This document shows positions 25,323-34,875 of a stretch of DNA of 64,000 nucleotides, in pieces (position 1 is the stretch's first letter; every line of letters begins with the position of its first letter). The notes below the pieces were generated by a model. That model did no database searches and had not been told where the DNA came from. It saw only the letters and a list, made by a program, of their open reading frames with translations. A program made the translations under genes and the position numbers. The DNA is from Rhizobium herbae (lineage in GTDB: Bacteria; Pseudomonadota; Alphaproteobacteria; Rhizobiales; Rhizobiaceae), in the NCBI RefSeq assembly GCF_017873135.1, contig NZ_JAGGJV010000001.1, positions 558,001 through 622,000 of the forward strand, written 5' to 3'.

Positions 25323-25899
25323 ATATCGTCTTCATCCTGTCGACGACCCCTTGAAACATCGTGTCCAGCCAGCCGTCCGGTATATGGGGCCCCTCGTCCA
25401 TTCCGCCATGGGTCTGTCGCCATGTTCGCGGCGCGTCGAACGTGCCTGCCCAAAGCCCGAGGCGCGCCTTCCTGGCGGTTTCTTCCTCCGCATCGTAGTT
25501 TCCAAAGGCGACGGCAAAACCGGCGCCGACCATCGCCGCATTGAGATCGAGATTGCGCGCCGAGCAGACGGCGAGAAACCGGTCGTAGCGGTCGCTGCCG
25601 TCAGCCCTGCAAATGATTTGCACATCACCGATCAACGCCGCCAGATAGCCCCTCGCATCGGCACCGCAAGACCAATCCCGCCCGTCGCGCCGGCAGACCT
25701 GGCGCAGTTCCGGCGCATCGATGCCGACCAGCCTGATGCGTTTGCCGTCCAGCACCAGCGTATCGCCGTCGATGATGCGCGCTCGCCCGGACATGGCCTC
25801 CTGCCGAACACCGTCGAGGCGCACCACGACCAGCCCGAGAAACAAGAGGATCAGCGCCGTCAGCAGAAGATCGCGAAGGATCCGGACCATGCGCATCAT
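25300..25899 (-). CDS. Thermonuclease (SNase-like) family protein, membrane-anchored
   Basis: About 199 residues if it starts at ATG 25899, five bases after AAGGA; ATG 25905 and TTG 25920 are alternatives. A single hydrophobic segment (LLLTALILLFLGLVVV) at the N terminus is an anchor or signal. The OB-fold nuclease follows: RARIIDGDTLVLDGKRIRLV, GIDAPELRQ and YDRFLAVC, which carry the catalytic Arg, Glu and Arg positions. Likely periplasmic and Ca2+-dependent. Its end overlaps the glycosylase-family gene. Confidence 0.83.
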   Translation of the reverse strand: MMRMVRILRDLLLTALILLFLGLVVVRLDGVRQEAMSGRARIIDGDTLVLDGKRIRLVGIDAPELRQVCRRDGRDWSCGADARGYLAALIGDVQIICRADGSDRYDRFLAVCSARNLDLNAAMVGAGFAVAFGNYDAEEETARKARLGLWAGTFDAPRTWRQTHGGMDEGPHIPDGWLDTMFQGVVDRMKTIFAGLWNG

Positions 25900-25999
25900 C
25901 GTCATCCTTTTTCGCCGCAATCGGCGAATTCACCCTGCGTAATGCACGCCGAAAAACGGGAAACCGCAGCAACTTCTTAAGGATTCCCCCTTAAAGTTC

Positions 26000-26012
26000 A
26001 ACGGATTCCGTT
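26000..26012. promoter_or_regulatory. Short palindrome upstream of the histidine kinase
   Basis: AACGGA-T-TCCGTT is a perfect 6+1+6 dyad ending 17 bases before the kinase ATG. It may be an operator, but could also be chance. Confidence 0.3.
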
Positions 26013-26028
26013 AACGCGTTTGAGATTC

Positions 26029-27564
26029 ATGAGTAAGGGCGTCAGCACCTCGACCGACAAGATTATCGTCGACAAATCGCGCAGCCACCGCAACACGGCG
26101 GTGTCGAAAGCCGTGCGCTCGACCCGCGAACGCCTGCAGGCCGGCCCATCCAACGCGTCCGGCTTCGACAGGGAGATGCTGGGGCTGCATGTCGATTCGA
26201 TGCTGCAGGGCGCCATTGCCATGCCGATCTTCGTGTTTCTGGTCACAGGCGTCGGCGTCTATCTCTCGCAAAGCCTGGATCTTGTCGGCTGGAGCATCAT
26301 GACGCTCTGTGTCCATGCCATCGGCATCCTGCTCGCTCGCCGGGCGAAAACCCGGGACATCGCGGCGGACCAAGTATCGTACTGGCGTCGCTGTTTGCTG
26401 ATCGTTCAGATCGTTTTCGGTATTTGCTGGGTGGCGTTCATCATGCAGGATTGCAGCAGCTGCGGAGAAGTCAATTTCGGCTTCTACAAGGGTGCCGTCC
26501 TGATGATCGCACTGGCGGCCACTGCGATGGGCACGTTTCTCCTTCGCAACGCCCTGCTTTTCACCTTCACCCCGGTCGTCATCGCTCTGGCCGGACTGAC
26601 GATCGAATCCGGCAACGCGGGCTATATGGCGCTGACGGCGGTCGTATCGACATCGTTGATCTTTCTCGTCTTCATGACCAACCGCATGCACCGCGCCAAT
26701 GTGCACGTTCTGTCCATGCAATCTGAAAAAGACGACCTGATCGCCGAACTCGAAGTCGCCAAGTCGATGTCGGACGAGGCACGCCGCCGTGCCGAGGAAG
26801 CCAACCTTGCCAAGTCCCGTTTCCTCGCCTCGATGTCGCACGAATTGCGCACGCCGCTGAACGCCATCCTCGGCTTCTCCGAAGTCATGTCGACCGAGGT
26901 GCTGGGGCCGCTCAACAATCCGATCTACAAGGAATATACCGGCGACATCCATCGCTCCGGCCAGCACCTTCTCGACCTGATCAACGAGATTCTCGATCTG
27001 TCTCGTATCGAGGCAGGCAAATACGATCTGAGTGAGGAAGCCATCCAGCTGGTCGAGATCACCGAGGATTGCATCGGCATGGTGCAGCTGCGGGCCCGCA
27101 CCAAGAACATCAGCATCACCGAGCAGTTCGAATATGGCATGCCCTCGGTCTGGGTCGACGAAAAGGCGATGCGCCAGGTGATCCTGAACCTGTTGTCGAA
27201 CGCCGTGAAGTTCACGCCATCGGGCGGCGAGATTTCCGTCAAGGTCGGCTGGACGGCCGGCGGCGGCCAGTATCTGTCCATCAAGGATAACGGCCCGGGC
27301 ATCCCCGAAGAGGAAATCCCCGTCGTCCTCTCGGCTTTCGGCCAGGGCTCGATCGCCATCAAGAGCGCCGAACAGGGCACCGGTCTCGGCCTGCCGATCG
27401 TCCAGGCAATCCTTGCCAAGCACAATGGCGAGTTCATCCTGCGCTCCAAGCTGCGCGAAGGCACCGAGGCCATCGCCATCCTGCCGTCAAAGCGCGTGCT
27501 GCAAAGCATTCCGGCCGTCGAAGACGCACCGGCGATCGAGCGCCGCAGGAAGAGCTTCGCCTAG
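26029..27564 (+). CDS. Membrane sensor histidine kinase (PleC/DivJ-like HisKA core)
   Basis: 511 residues from ATG 26029; an in-frame TTG at 26020 is possible. About six membrane helices (roughly 60-225) precede a coiled coil and the kinase core. The H box is FLASMSHELRTPLNAILGFS near residue 265-280, followed by LLDLINEILDLSRIEAGKYD; the N box is QVILNLLSNAVKFTPSGG, G1 is DNGPGIP and G2 is GTGLGLPIV. The H-box region strongly resembles PleC/DivJ-type kinases acting on DivK/PleD in alphaproteobacterial cell-cycle control. No response regulator is adjacent, as is usual for that group. It converges with the iron ABC operon. Confidence 0.85.
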   Translation: MSKGVSTSTDKIIVDKSRSHRNTAVSKAVRSTRERLQAGPSNASGFDREMLGLHVDSMLQGAIAMPIFVFLVTGVGVYLSQSLDLVGWSIMTLCVHAIGILLARRAKTRDIAADQVSYWRRCLLIVQIVFGICWVAFIMQDCSSCGEVNFGFYKGAVLMIALAATAMGTFLLRNALLFTFTPVVIALAGLTIESGNAGYMALTAVVSTSLIFLVFMTNRMHRANVHVLSMQSEKDDLIAELEVAKSMSDEARRRAEEANLAKSRFLASMSHELRTPLNAILGFSEVMSTEVLGPLNNPIYKEYTGDIHRSGQHLLDLINEILDLSRIEAGKYDLSEEAIQLVEITEDCIGMVQLRARTKNISITEQFEYGMPSVWVDEKAMRQVILNLLSNAVKFTPSGGEISVKVGWTAGGGQYLSIKDNGPGIPEEEIPVVLSAFGQGSIAIKSAEQGTGLGLPIVQAILAKHNGEFILRSKLREGTEAIAILPSKRVLQSIPAVEDAPAIERRRKSFA

Positions 27565-27570
27565 CGGCCG

Positions 27571-28629
27571 TCAATCCGCCAGCACATGCGCCGTGCCGTG
27601 GACGCTGATTTTCACCATGTCGCCAGGCTCCGGAATTTCCGAGCCGACACATTTGATCGACAGGAAATCCGGCATGGCACGGTCGGTGCGGTCGATCCTG
27701 ACAAGAACCATGCAGTTGCCGCCGCCGAACTCCACGTCGTCGACGCGCCCGACCGGTCCCTCCGGTCTGGTCCCGGCAGCGGCCGTGGTCAGGCGGATCT
27801 GCTCCGGACGCAGCATGATCGTCGCCTGCCCCGCCTTCAAGCCTTGCTCGACCGTCAGCGATCCCAGCGCGCATGTGGCGCGATCCGCTGCGATGTCGGC
27901 ATCGAGCAGGATTGCCTCGCCGAGAAAAGTCGCCGTTTCGCGGTCCCTCGGCTTTCCGTAGAGCGTGCGTGGCGGTCCGAACTGGACGAGACGCCCCTGG
28001 CGCAAAACTGCCACCTGATCGGCGAAGGACAGGGCCTCCGCCTGATCGTGCGTCACCAGGATCGCGGTCGTGCCGGAGGCGCGCAGCACGCGCGCCACCG
28101 TCCGCCGCATCGTATCGCGCAACCCCGTGTCAAGCGCCGAAAACGGCTCGTCGAGAAGCATCAGCCGGGGCTTGAGCGCCAAAGCCCGCGCCAGCGCCAC
28201 GCGCTGCTGCTGACCGCCGGAAAGCTGGTGCGGACGGCGGCTGGCCATGATGGCGTCAAGCTCGACCATCTCCATCAGCTCGGCGATCCGCTGTTCGCGG
28301 CCCGGTGCATGCTTGGCCAGTCCGAAGCCGATATTGTCGGCGACGGTCAGGTGCGGAAACAACGCGCCATCCTGCGAAACGATGCCGATGCCACGTTTGT
28401 GCGCCGGAACAAGCACGCCGTCGTCGGCAAGCGTTTTTCCATCCAGCACCAGCGATCCGCTGCCCGGCGTTTCGAAACCGGCAATGATGCGCAGCAGTGT
28501 CGTCTTTCCGGAGCCGGATGGACCGACGATCGCGGTGCGCCCGCCCGCCTCGATGCACATGTCGATGGCGTCGAGCGCCACCGTCGCGCCGTAGGATTTG
28601 CTGATGGCGTCGATTGTCAGAAACGTCAT
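27571..28629 (-). CDS. fbpC: Ferric iron ABC transporter, ATP-binding protein
   Basis: 352 residues. Walker [14 protein letters not shown] loop SQDGALFP, signature [16 protein letters not shown], Walker [13 protein letters not shown] and switch His LVTHDQAEA are all intact. The C-terminal 110 residues form an OB-type regulatory domain with MLRPEQIRL, as in FbpC/PotA-like ATPases. It overlaps the permease gene by four bases and closes the binding protein-permease-ATPase operon. Iron is inferred from the binding protein. Confidence 0.87.
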   Translation of the reverse strand: MTFLTIDAISKSYGATVALDAIDMCIEAGGRTAIVGPSGSGKTTLLRIIAGFETPGSGSLVLDGKTLADDGVLVPAHKRGIGIVSQDGALFPHLTVADNIGFGLAKHAPGREQRIAELMEMVELDAIMASRRPHQLSGGQQQRVALARALALKPRLMLLDEPFSALDTGLRDTMRRTVARVLRASGTTAILVTHDQAEALSFADQVAVLRQGRLVQFGPPRTLYGKPRDRETATFLGEAILLDADIAADRATCALGSLTVEQGLKAGQATIMLRPEQIRLTTAAAGTRPEGPVGRVDDVEFGGGNCMVLVRIDRTDRAMPDFLSIKCVGSEIPEPGDMVKISVHGTAHVLAD

Positions 28630-30233
28630 TGTCCGGTTGCCCGTCTGGATTGCACGTAAAGAAGGAAGGTGAGCGGCAGCGACAAAAGCACCATCATCAC
28701 CGCATAGGGAGCCGCCGCGACATAGTCGATCTCGCTGGTGAGCGACCAGAATTTGGTCGCCAGCGTCTCGACGCCGGTCGGCGACAGCATCAAGGTTGCC
28801 GTCAGTTCATTGGTGATCCCCAGCGCCACCAGCGCCGTGCTTGCCGCGACGCCGGGTGCCGCCAGCCGCATCGTCGTCTGGCGGACTGCCTGGAACGGCG
28901 TGCGGCCGAGCGCCATCGCGGCCCGCTCCAGTTCGACCGGTGCCTGGGCGATGCTGGTGCGCAATCCGACCATGGCGCGCGGCAGGAACAGCATGACATA
29001 GGCGAGGAACAGCGTCGCAAACGTCTGGTAGAGCGGCAGGATCATCCGAACCGTGATCGTCACCAGCGCCAGCGCCACCACCACGCCGGGCAGCGAGCCG
29101 ACATAATAGTGGCAGGCTTCGAAAATCCGCTGCAGACGGCCGGGTGCGCGCACAGACAGCCAGGCCATGGGTGCGGCCGCGATCGTCGCCAGCACACCGC
29201 CGGCGATTGCCAGGACGACGGTCTGTGCGAACGCGCTGCCGACAAGATCGATCCGCCAGATCTCGGTGCCCCCGATATAGAGCCAGCGCGTCAGCGTCAC
29301 GAACGGCACGCCGATTGCCAAGGCCACCGTTGCGACATTCAGGGCCAGCGCCGGGAACACCCACCGTCCGAGTTGCCGGCGGTCCGCCGGGCGAGCCGCG
29401 CCGGAACCGACGCGGGCATAACGTTCGCCGCCGCGCAGAACCGCTTCTATGACGAGCAGCAACAGGCAGCATGAAACGAGCACACCAGCCAGCATGTTCG
29501 CCGCAGGGCCGTTGAAAGCCGACTGGAACTGATCGACGATCGCGGTCGAAAACGTATCGAAGCGGATCATCACGTAGAGACCGTATTCGGCCAAAAGGTG
29601 CAGACCCACCAGAAGCGAGCCGCCGCAGATGGCCAGCCGCAATTGCGGCAGGATGGCGCGAAAGAACACCTGCCAGGGATTGAGGCCAAGCGAGGCGGCC
29701 GCATCCTCGATCGCCGGATCGAGACGGCGCAGCTGCGCTGCCACCGGCAGGTAGAGAAACGGGAAATAGGCAAGCACCGAAACCAGCACGCCGCCGGTCA
29801 GGCCATGCAGGCCGGGAAAGAGGCTGATCCAGGCGTAGCTGTGGACAAAGGCCGGAACGGCAAGCGGCGCCACCGCCAGCCAGGCCCAAAGGCGCGCGCC
29901 GGGCAGATCGGTCCGCTCCGTCAGCCATGCCAGCGAAACCGAAAGCACGATCGTTAGTGGAATGGTGCAGAGTTCAAGCAGCGCCGTGTTGACAAGCAAT
30001 TCGCCCACGCGGCCACGGAAAATCAGTTTTGACGCCGTTTCCCAACCGGTCTGGATGGTAATCCAGGCAATGAAACCGAGCGGCATGAGACTGACGAGCG
30101 ACACAAAAGCCGCCACGATCGTGACCCAGAGATAGGGCACCCGGGAACGGCCCCTGGCGGCAATCACCAGCCGCCGCAGGGCGGAGCGGGATTCGGCATG
30201 AAACGCTGTGGCGCTCAAAATCTCTGCTTTCAA
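28626..30233 (-). CDS. fbpB: Ferric iron ABC transporter, two-domain permease
   Basis: 535 residues with about twelve membrane helices: two fused BPD permease modules, as in FbpB/SfuB. Each module carries an EAA loop: [21 protein letters not shown] near residue 210 (in part) and [21 protein letters not shown] near residue 440 (in part). Inner membrane channel for the FbpA-FbpC system. The first residues before [10 protein letters not shown] are Ala/Arg-rich; a start a little inside cannot be ruled out. Confidence 0.87.
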   Translation of the reverse strand: MKAEILSATAFHAESRSALRRLVIAARGRSRVPYLWVTIVAAFVSLVSLMPLGFIAWITIQTGWETASKLIFRGRVGELLVNTALLELCTIPLTIVLSVSLAWLTERTDLPGARLWAWLAVAPLAVPAFVHSYAWISLFPGLHGLTGGVLVSVLAYFPFLYLPVAAQLRRLDPAIEDAAASLGLNPWQVFFRAILPQLRLAICGGSLLVGLHLLAEYGLYVMIRFDTFSTAIVDQFQSAFNGPAANMLAGVLVSCCLLLLVIEAVLRGGERYARVGSGAARPADRRQLGRWVFPALALNVATVALAIGVPFVTLTRWLYIGGTEIWRIDLVGSAFAQTVVLAIAGGVLATIAAAPMAWLSVRAPGRLQRIFEACHYYVGSLPGVVVALALVTITVRMILPLYQTFATLFLAYVMLFLPRAMVGLRTSIAQAPVELERAAMALGRTPFQAVRQTTMRLAAPGVAASTALVALGITNELTATLMLSPTGVETLATKFWSLTSEIDYVAAAPYAVMMVLLSLPLTFLLYVQSRRATGQ

Positions 30234-30243
30234 ACCAAAAGAC

Positions 30244-30278
30244 CATTCGCAGCCGCATCGATCGAGCGGCTGCGAATG
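30244..30278 (-). terminator. Hairpin between the iron-binding protein and permease genes
   Basis: CATTCGCAGCCG (30244-30255) pairs perfectly with CGGCTGCGAATG (30267-30278). On the minus strand it is followed by TCTTTTGG. It lies between the binding protein stop and the permease start and probably lowers downstream expression. Confidence 0.7.
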
Positions 30279-30342
30279 TCACCGGTAGTCCGGAATGACG
30301 ATGCCTAACCGGAGCGTTCCGTTCAGGTTTAGGCCCTGCCTA

Positions 30343-31362
30343 TCACAGCAGACCGGCTGCCGTCATCAGGTCTGTGACTTTTGCGCTGTTGAGCGTGGCC
30401 GGATCGACCTTCGGATATTGCAGATCCGAAAGCGCCGGAAGCGCCGCGTTCGACGCTTCGCCGTTGCCGACGGCATATTCGAACGAGGTGCCGTCACGCA
30501 GGATAGCCTGGCCGCCCTTGCCCGTCAGCCACTTCAGGAAGGCCTGCGCATTTTCCTTGTGCTGGCTGGAGGCAAGCACGCCGCCGCCGGAAATGCTGAC
30601 GAAAGCGCCCGGATCTTCGTTCTTGAAGAAATGCAGCGCGACGTTCTTGCTGTTCTCGCCGGTCTTCGCCTGGTCGCCGTAATAGTAGTAGTTGTAGATC
30701 ACCGCGCCTTCGACTTCGCCGGCGTTCACCGCTTTCATCGCCGTCGAGTTGCCCTTGTAGGCGGTGAAGTTCTCCTTCATCGACGTCAGCCAGGACGTCG
30801 TCGCTTCCTCGCCCTTCAGCGCCAGCAGCGCGCTGACGATCGCCTGGAAGTCGGCGCCGGACGGCGAAGCCGCCCAGCGGCCCTTCCAGCTCGGATCGGC
30901 AAGATCGAGCAGCGACTTCGGCAGCTTGTCTTCGGTCAGCTTGGTCTTGTCATAGGCAAACACCGTCGAGCGGGCGGCAACGCCGATCCAGTGGCCGTTC
31001 GACGGACGGAAATTCTCCGGCACCTGCGCCAGCGTGTCGGCGGCAACCGGCTCGAACAGCCCTGCCCCGTCGACCAGCGACATGGCCGGCGAGTTTTCCG
31101 TCAGGAACACGTCGGCCGGCGATGCGGCACCTTCCTGGACGATCTGGTTGGCGAACTCCATGTCGCTGCCCTTGCGCAGCGTCACCTTGATGCCGGTCTC
31201 CTTGGTAAAGGCTTCGGCCCAGGCGACGCCGAGGCTCTCGTGCTGTGCGTTGTAGACGACAATGCCGATATCGTCGGCATTGGCCGTCGCGCTCATGGCA
31301 AGCATCGACGCACCGGCAAGCGTTGCCAGCGTGAACGCGGAACCTGGGAAGGAAAATTTCAT
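30343..31362 (-). CDS. fbpA: Ferric iron ABC transporter, periplasmic binding protein
   Basis: 339 residues. Signal peptide 1-29 (ending ATANA), then IGIVVYNAQHESLGVAWAEAF, KGSDMEFANQIVQEG and DVFLTENSPAMSLVDGAGLF, as in FbpA/SfuA/AfuA. The late segment AVIYNYYYYGDQAKT provides the Tyr cluster that binds Fe(III) in this family. It is the first gene of the iron operon, 158 bases after dgkA on the same strand, with a plausible promoter in between. Confidence 0.9.
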   Translation of the reverse strand: MKFSFPGSAFTLATLAGASMLAMSATANADDIGIVVYNAQHESLGVAWAEAFTKETGIKVTLRKGSDMEFANQIVQEGAASPADVFLTENSPAMSLVDGAGLFEPVAADTLAQVPENFRPSNGHWIGVAARSTVFAYDKTKLTEDKLPKSLLDLADPSWKGRWAASPSGADFQAIVSALLALKGEEATTSWLTSMKENFTAYKGNSTAMKAVNAGEVEGAVIYNYYYYGDQAKTGENSKNVALHFFKNEDPGAFVSISGGGVLASSQHKENAQAFLKWLTGKGGQAILRDGTSFEYAVGNGEASNAALPALSDLQYPKVDPATLNSAKVTDLMTAAGLL

Positions 31363-31407
31363 GACAGCCTCTCAAAGTTTGGTCGGACCATATCGCCCGG
31401 CGGACCC

Positions 31408-31435
31408 GGTATATAATCATGATTGTTCACGTCAA
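31408..31435 (-). promoter_or_regulatory. Candidate promoter of the iron transporter operon
   Basis: On the minus strand TTGACG (31435-31430) is followed after 16 bases by TATACC (31413-31408), about 46 bases before the fbpA start. Assigned by eye from the consensus spacing. Confidence 0.4.
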
Positions 31436-31481
31436 CTTTGATTGACACCCGCGCATGCGACCGTCGGTCAATTTAAGTTGA
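31432..31481. promoter_or_regulatory. Interrupted inverted repeat upstream of fbpA
   Basis: TCAACTTTGATTGA (31432-31445) and TCAATTTAAGTTGA (31468-31481) are inverted copies with two mismatches, separated by 22 bases. The proximal arm overlaps the candidate -35 hexamer. It could be an iron-responsive operator (Rhizobiaceae use RirA and Irr), but it does not exactly match a motif I can name. Confidence 0.45.
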
Positions 31482-31520
31482 TTGATCATGAGGGAATAAA
31501 TGCCGCCGCGCGCCGATACG

Positions 31521-31937
31521 TCAGACGGTAATAAAGTGCGACAAGAACACCACGTAGACAGCATAACCGGCATTGGCCAGGATCATGCAGAGGCATGCCA
31601 GAGAGCCGAGATCCTTGGCATTCTTGCCCATCTCGGAAATTTCCGGCGAAACGCGATCGACAATTTCCTCGATCGCGGTGTTCAACGCTTCAAAGGCGAT
31701 CATCAGCAGGAACAGCACCAGCATGGCCACATACTGGAACACGGTCGCGCCGCTGATGGCGAAGGCGAGCATGGCAACCGCAAAGCCGATGAGTTCGTGG
31801 CGAAACGCAGCCTCCCCCAGCAGACGTTTGGCGCCCCCGATTGAATAGCTTGCGGCGGCAAACAGATGCCGGATACCCGTCAGTTTCTTTACCGGCCTGC
31901 CATTGTCCATGCCGCGATATTCCTCATTCCGATACAT
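31521..31937 (-). CDS. dgkA: Diacylglycerol kinase
   Basis: 138 residues from ATG 31937; an internal ATG at 31910 is possible. Small trimeric inner membrane kinase that phosphorylates diacylglycerol to phosphatidate. The N-terminal amphipathic part ([20 protein letters not shown]) is followed by three membrane helices, with the catalytic [17 protein letters not shown] and [11 protein letters not shown] segments intact. The start codon lies one base past the stop of the phosphoethanolamine transferase gene, so the two are translationally linked. Confidence 0.92.
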   Translation of the reverse strand: MYRNEEYRGMDNGRPVKKLTGIRHLFAAASYSIGGAKRLLGEAAFRHELIGFAVAMLAFAISGATVFQYVAMLVLFLLMIAFEALNTAIEEIVDRVSPEISEMGKNAKDLGSLACLCMILANAGYAVYVVFLSHFITV

Positions 31938-31938
31938 G

Positions 31939-33564
31939 TCAGCTCCGAGCGACGCAGGGGGCGAAAGCATCGAGCGCGCGATTATAGACGCCGGTCTGAA
32001 TGTTCATCATGCCGAGAACGGTATGAAACAGGTTGTCGTGTGACATCGCCGCATCCGAATAGGTGAGAAGACACTTGGTATCAAGCCCCATGATGGACTG
32101 ATAGGATTGCGAGAACCAGGCAATGAAGGGCACATGGGTCTGCTCCTGCGGCGCTATGGCATAGGGTGCGCCATGCAGGTAGATCCCGTTTTCACCCAGG
32201 GATTCGCCATGATCCGACATATAGATCATCGCTCCCGCCACGGTAGCCTCGTGCTTCTGCAAGAGCTTGGCAACGCTGGCAAGATTGTGGTCGGTATAAA
32301 GAATTGAATTGTCGTAGGCATTGACGATCTCCTGGCGCGAGCAGTTCATCAGCTCGGCTGTGCGGCAGTCGGGCTCGAACCTGCGGTATTCCTCGGGATA
32401 CCGTGAATAATAGGCCGGCCCGTGGCTTCCAAGCTGGTGCAGCACGATGACCGTATTGGATGTGATCGCCGCCAGCTTCTTGTCCAGGCCATCCAGGAAA
32501 ATATCGTCGAGACATTCCCCGCCGTGACAGAGCGGGCTGTTCTTCTCGCCGTTGAGGCTCGCATAGTTGATCAGGTTGGCGACCCCCTTGCTGCCGGTAT
32601 TGTTGTCCCACCAGGAGACGGAAATACCGGCATGGGTGAGCACATCGACCAGATTCTGCCGGGAATGCGCCTTCCATTCCGTATATTCGGTACGGCGAAA
32701 GCCCGAGAACATGCACGGCAGCGAGACCGCCGTTTCCGTGCCGCAGCTTGTCGTATTGGTGAAATTGACCACACCCAGGGCCTTGAGTTCCGGATTGGTC
32801 TCCCTTGCGTAGCCGTTGAGCGAGAAATTCATCGCCCGCGCCGTCTCGCCCGCAACAACCACGACAACGACAGGCTTTTTCTCCTTGGCAAGGCGGTCGC
32901 CGGCCTTCGCATCCATGCCAAAGGGAGAAACAACGATGTTGGCCTCCTCATAATCGGACGTGGCGAAACGCGCCGCCGCCGCGATCGGACCGGTCGGATT
33001 GAACAGCTTCATCATGTCCTTGTGTTCGCGGATCACGGAGGCAAAGCTGGCGAAATTGAAAAACACCAGGACCGTGACGGCGATCAGCGACGGAACGATC
33101 ACGGCAAGATTGTGCAGTGTCTTTGAAATGATCGGACGGTGTCTAACCTTCACCAACGCGATCAGCAACGAAGGCAGGATCGCGAAAAAAAGGATATGCA
33201 GCACGAAATGCGGAGTGACCAGATGGCCCGCCTCGGCCTTCGTGGTGACGAAGGCGCTCTCGACCATCTCCTTGTCGACGATGATGCCGTAGGTATCGGC
33301 AAAATACGAACAAACGCCGGACACAAGGATGAAGAAGATCAACGCCGGCTTGATCAGGTATTTCGCCGACAGGACGGTCATGGCGACGAAGACCAGCAGC
33401 GAAATGCTGAAGCCAAAGGCAACCAGACTGCCAAGGGCCCCCCCGAAATACTGCCCGGCACGGGACCAGAAGGTGACGTTGGTCACAATCAGCAGATAGG
33501 CCGAAACAACGGCGCTCAAGGCGATGCTGCCGATTTCCGGCCGCCTGAAGGATAGCAATTTCAA
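31939..33564 (-). CDS. eptA: Lipid A phosphoethanolamine transferase (EptA-type)
   Basis: About 541 residues from TTG 33564, which has GGAG eight bases upstream; the frame opens further upstream, but those residues look non-coding. Five membrane helices (to about residue 180) anchor a periplasmic sulfatase-like domain. [36 protein letters not shown] (nucleophile Thr region), a DNNTG segment and [12 protein letters not shown] match EptA/MCR-type enzymes, which move phosphoethanolamine from phosphatidylethanolamine to lipid A or core sugars and release diacylglycerol. It is followed directly by dgkA. The acceptor in this organism is not known. Confidence 0.9.
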   Translation of the reverse strand: MKLLSFRRPEIGSIALSAVVSAYLLIVTNVTFWSRAGQYFGGALGSLVAFGFSISLLVFVAMTVLSAKYLIKPALIFFILVSGVCSYFADTYGIIVDKEMVESAFVTTKAEAGHLVTPHFVLHILFFAILPSLLIALVKVRHRPIISKTLHNLAVIVPSLIAVTVLVFFNFASFASVIREHKDMMKLFNPTGPIAAAARFATSDYEEANIVVSPFGMDAKAGDRLAKEKKPVVVVVVAGETARAMNFSLNGYARETNPELKALGVVNFTNTTSCGTETAVSLPCMFSGFRRTEYTEWKAHSRQNLVDVLTHAGISVSWWDNNTGSKGVANLINYASLNGEKNSPLCHGGECLDDIFLDGLDKKLAAITSNTVIVLHQLGSHGPAYYSRYPEEYRRFEPDCRTAELMNCSRQEIVNAYDNSILYTDHNLASVAKLLQKHEATVAGAMIYMSDHGESLGENGIYLHGAPYAIAPQEQTHVPFIAWFSQSYQSIMGLDTKCLLTYSDAAMSHDNLFHTVLGMMNIQTGVYNRALDAFAPCVARS

Positions 33565-33683
33565 TCGGGTAACTCCACGCCACGCGCAACCTGTTGGCAG
33601 CTGGAGCGTTCGAAACGCAATACAACGACGGCTGCAAGGGCTCGATTGCAACACAAAGAAGCGAATTTAGGGCAAGGCGGTCA

Positions 33684-34700
33684 TCAGCTCTTGTTGCTGA
33701 CACCTGCCTGCGCAAACGTCGCCATGCCGGAATGGCAGGCCGCTGCCGCCTTGACGATGCCGGCGGCAAGCGCAGCCCCCGTGCCTTCTCCCAGCCGCAT
33801 GCCCAGCGCCAGAAGCGGCGTCTTGCCGAGCATCTCGATCGCCTTCATATGGCCGGGCTCCGCCGAGACATGGCCGATCAGGCAATGGTCGAGCGCTGCC
33901 GGATTGCCGGCCTTCAGGATGGCGGCGGCCGTCGTTGCCACGTAGCCGTCGATGATGACGGGAATTTTCTGCATGCGGGCGGCGAGGATAGCACCTGCCA
34001 TCGCCGCGATCTCGCGGCCGCCAAGGCGCCGCAGCACTTCGAACGGATCGGACAGATGATCGGCATGCAGCGCCACGGCCTTTTCGACGGCGGCGATCTT
34101 GCGCGCCAGCACCTCGCCCTGCGATCCGGTGCCGGGACCGACCCAGTCCTCGGCCGTACCGCCATAGAGCGCCAGATTGATCGCAGCCGCGATCGTCGTG
34201 TTGCCGATCCCCATCTCGCCGATGCACAGCAGATCGGTGCCGCCGGCAACCGCCTCCATGCCGAAGGCCATGGTGGCAGCACAGTCGCGCTCGGAAAGCG
34301 CCGCCTCTTGCGTGATGTCGCCGGTCGGATATTCCAGCGCCAGGTCGAACACCTTCAGCCCGAGATCGTAGCTGACGCAGATCTGGTTGATGGCGGCGCC
34401 GCCGGCCGCGAAATTCTCGACCATCTGCGCCGTCACCGAGGGCGGAAACGGTGTCACGCCCTGCTTCGTCACGCCGTGATTGCCGGCAAAGATCGCCACC
34501 AGCGGCCGGTTGACGGCAGGCGCCCTGCCCGTCCAGGCGGCAAGCCAGAAGGCGATCTCTTCCAGCCGGCCAAGCGCGCCCGGCGGCTTGGTCAGCTGTG
34601 CGTCGCGCTCGCGCGCTGCCACCAGCGCCGCGCTGTCGGGGCCCGGCAGGTTGCGCAGCAACTCACGAAAATCGTCGAACGGCAGGCCGCTGGCAGTCAT
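33684..34700 (-). CDS. cobT: Nicotinate-nucleotide-dimethylbenzimidazole phosphoribosyltransferase
   Basis: 338 residues from ATG 34700 (MTASGLPFDD), with AGAGGA upstream; the frame continues upstream but without coding character. Makes alpha-ribazole phosphate for the lower ligand of cobalamin. FAGNHGVTKQGVTPFPPSVT, the GEMGIGNTT phosphate loop, GIVKAAAACHSGMATF and the catalytic Glu region near the C terminus (MRLGEGTGAALA) are diagnostic. It is divergent from cobS with 175 bases between; I see no cobalamin riboswitch there. Confidence 0.93.
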   Translation of the reverse strand: MTASGLPFDDFRELLRNLPGPDSAALVAARERDAQLTKPPGALGRLEEIAFWLAAWTGRAPAVNRPLVAIFAGNHGVTKQGVTPFPPSVTAQMVENFAAGGAAINQICVSYDLGLKVFDLALEYPTGDITQEAALSERDCAATMAFGMEAVAGGTDLLCIGEMGIGNTTIAAAINLALYGGTAEDWVGPGTGSQGEVLARKIAAVEKAVALHADHLSDPFEVLRRLGGREIAAMAGAILAARMQKIPVIIDGYVATTAAAILKAGNPAALDHCLIGHVSAEPGHMKAIEMLGKTPLLALGMRLGEGTGAALAAGIVKAAAACHSGMATFAQAGVSNKS

Positions 34701-34875
34701 GATCGGTATCCTCTTGTCGTCTTGTCGCAGCAGGCGCATTGCCCCGCAAAGGTGCTTCCTCATAGAGCGCGACGGCAAATCCGGCAACGGCATTTGCGCC
34801 GGTTCGTGTCGCCGTCGCATGATCAGCCGGAAAACACCGATTCGCGGGGGCGGATCGGCCATGGGGGGACCATCA

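Noticed and set aside
26029-27564. Naming the histidine kinase as a specific PdhS, PleC or DivJ protein
   Set aside because: The core resembles the whole group; without an alignment the paralogue cannot be fixed, so no symbol is given.
34701-34875. Possible cobalamin riboswitch between cobT and cobS
   Set aside because: Only a short local hairpin (GCAAAT...ATTTGC) is seen; the conserved B12-box sequence and multi-stem layout are missing.
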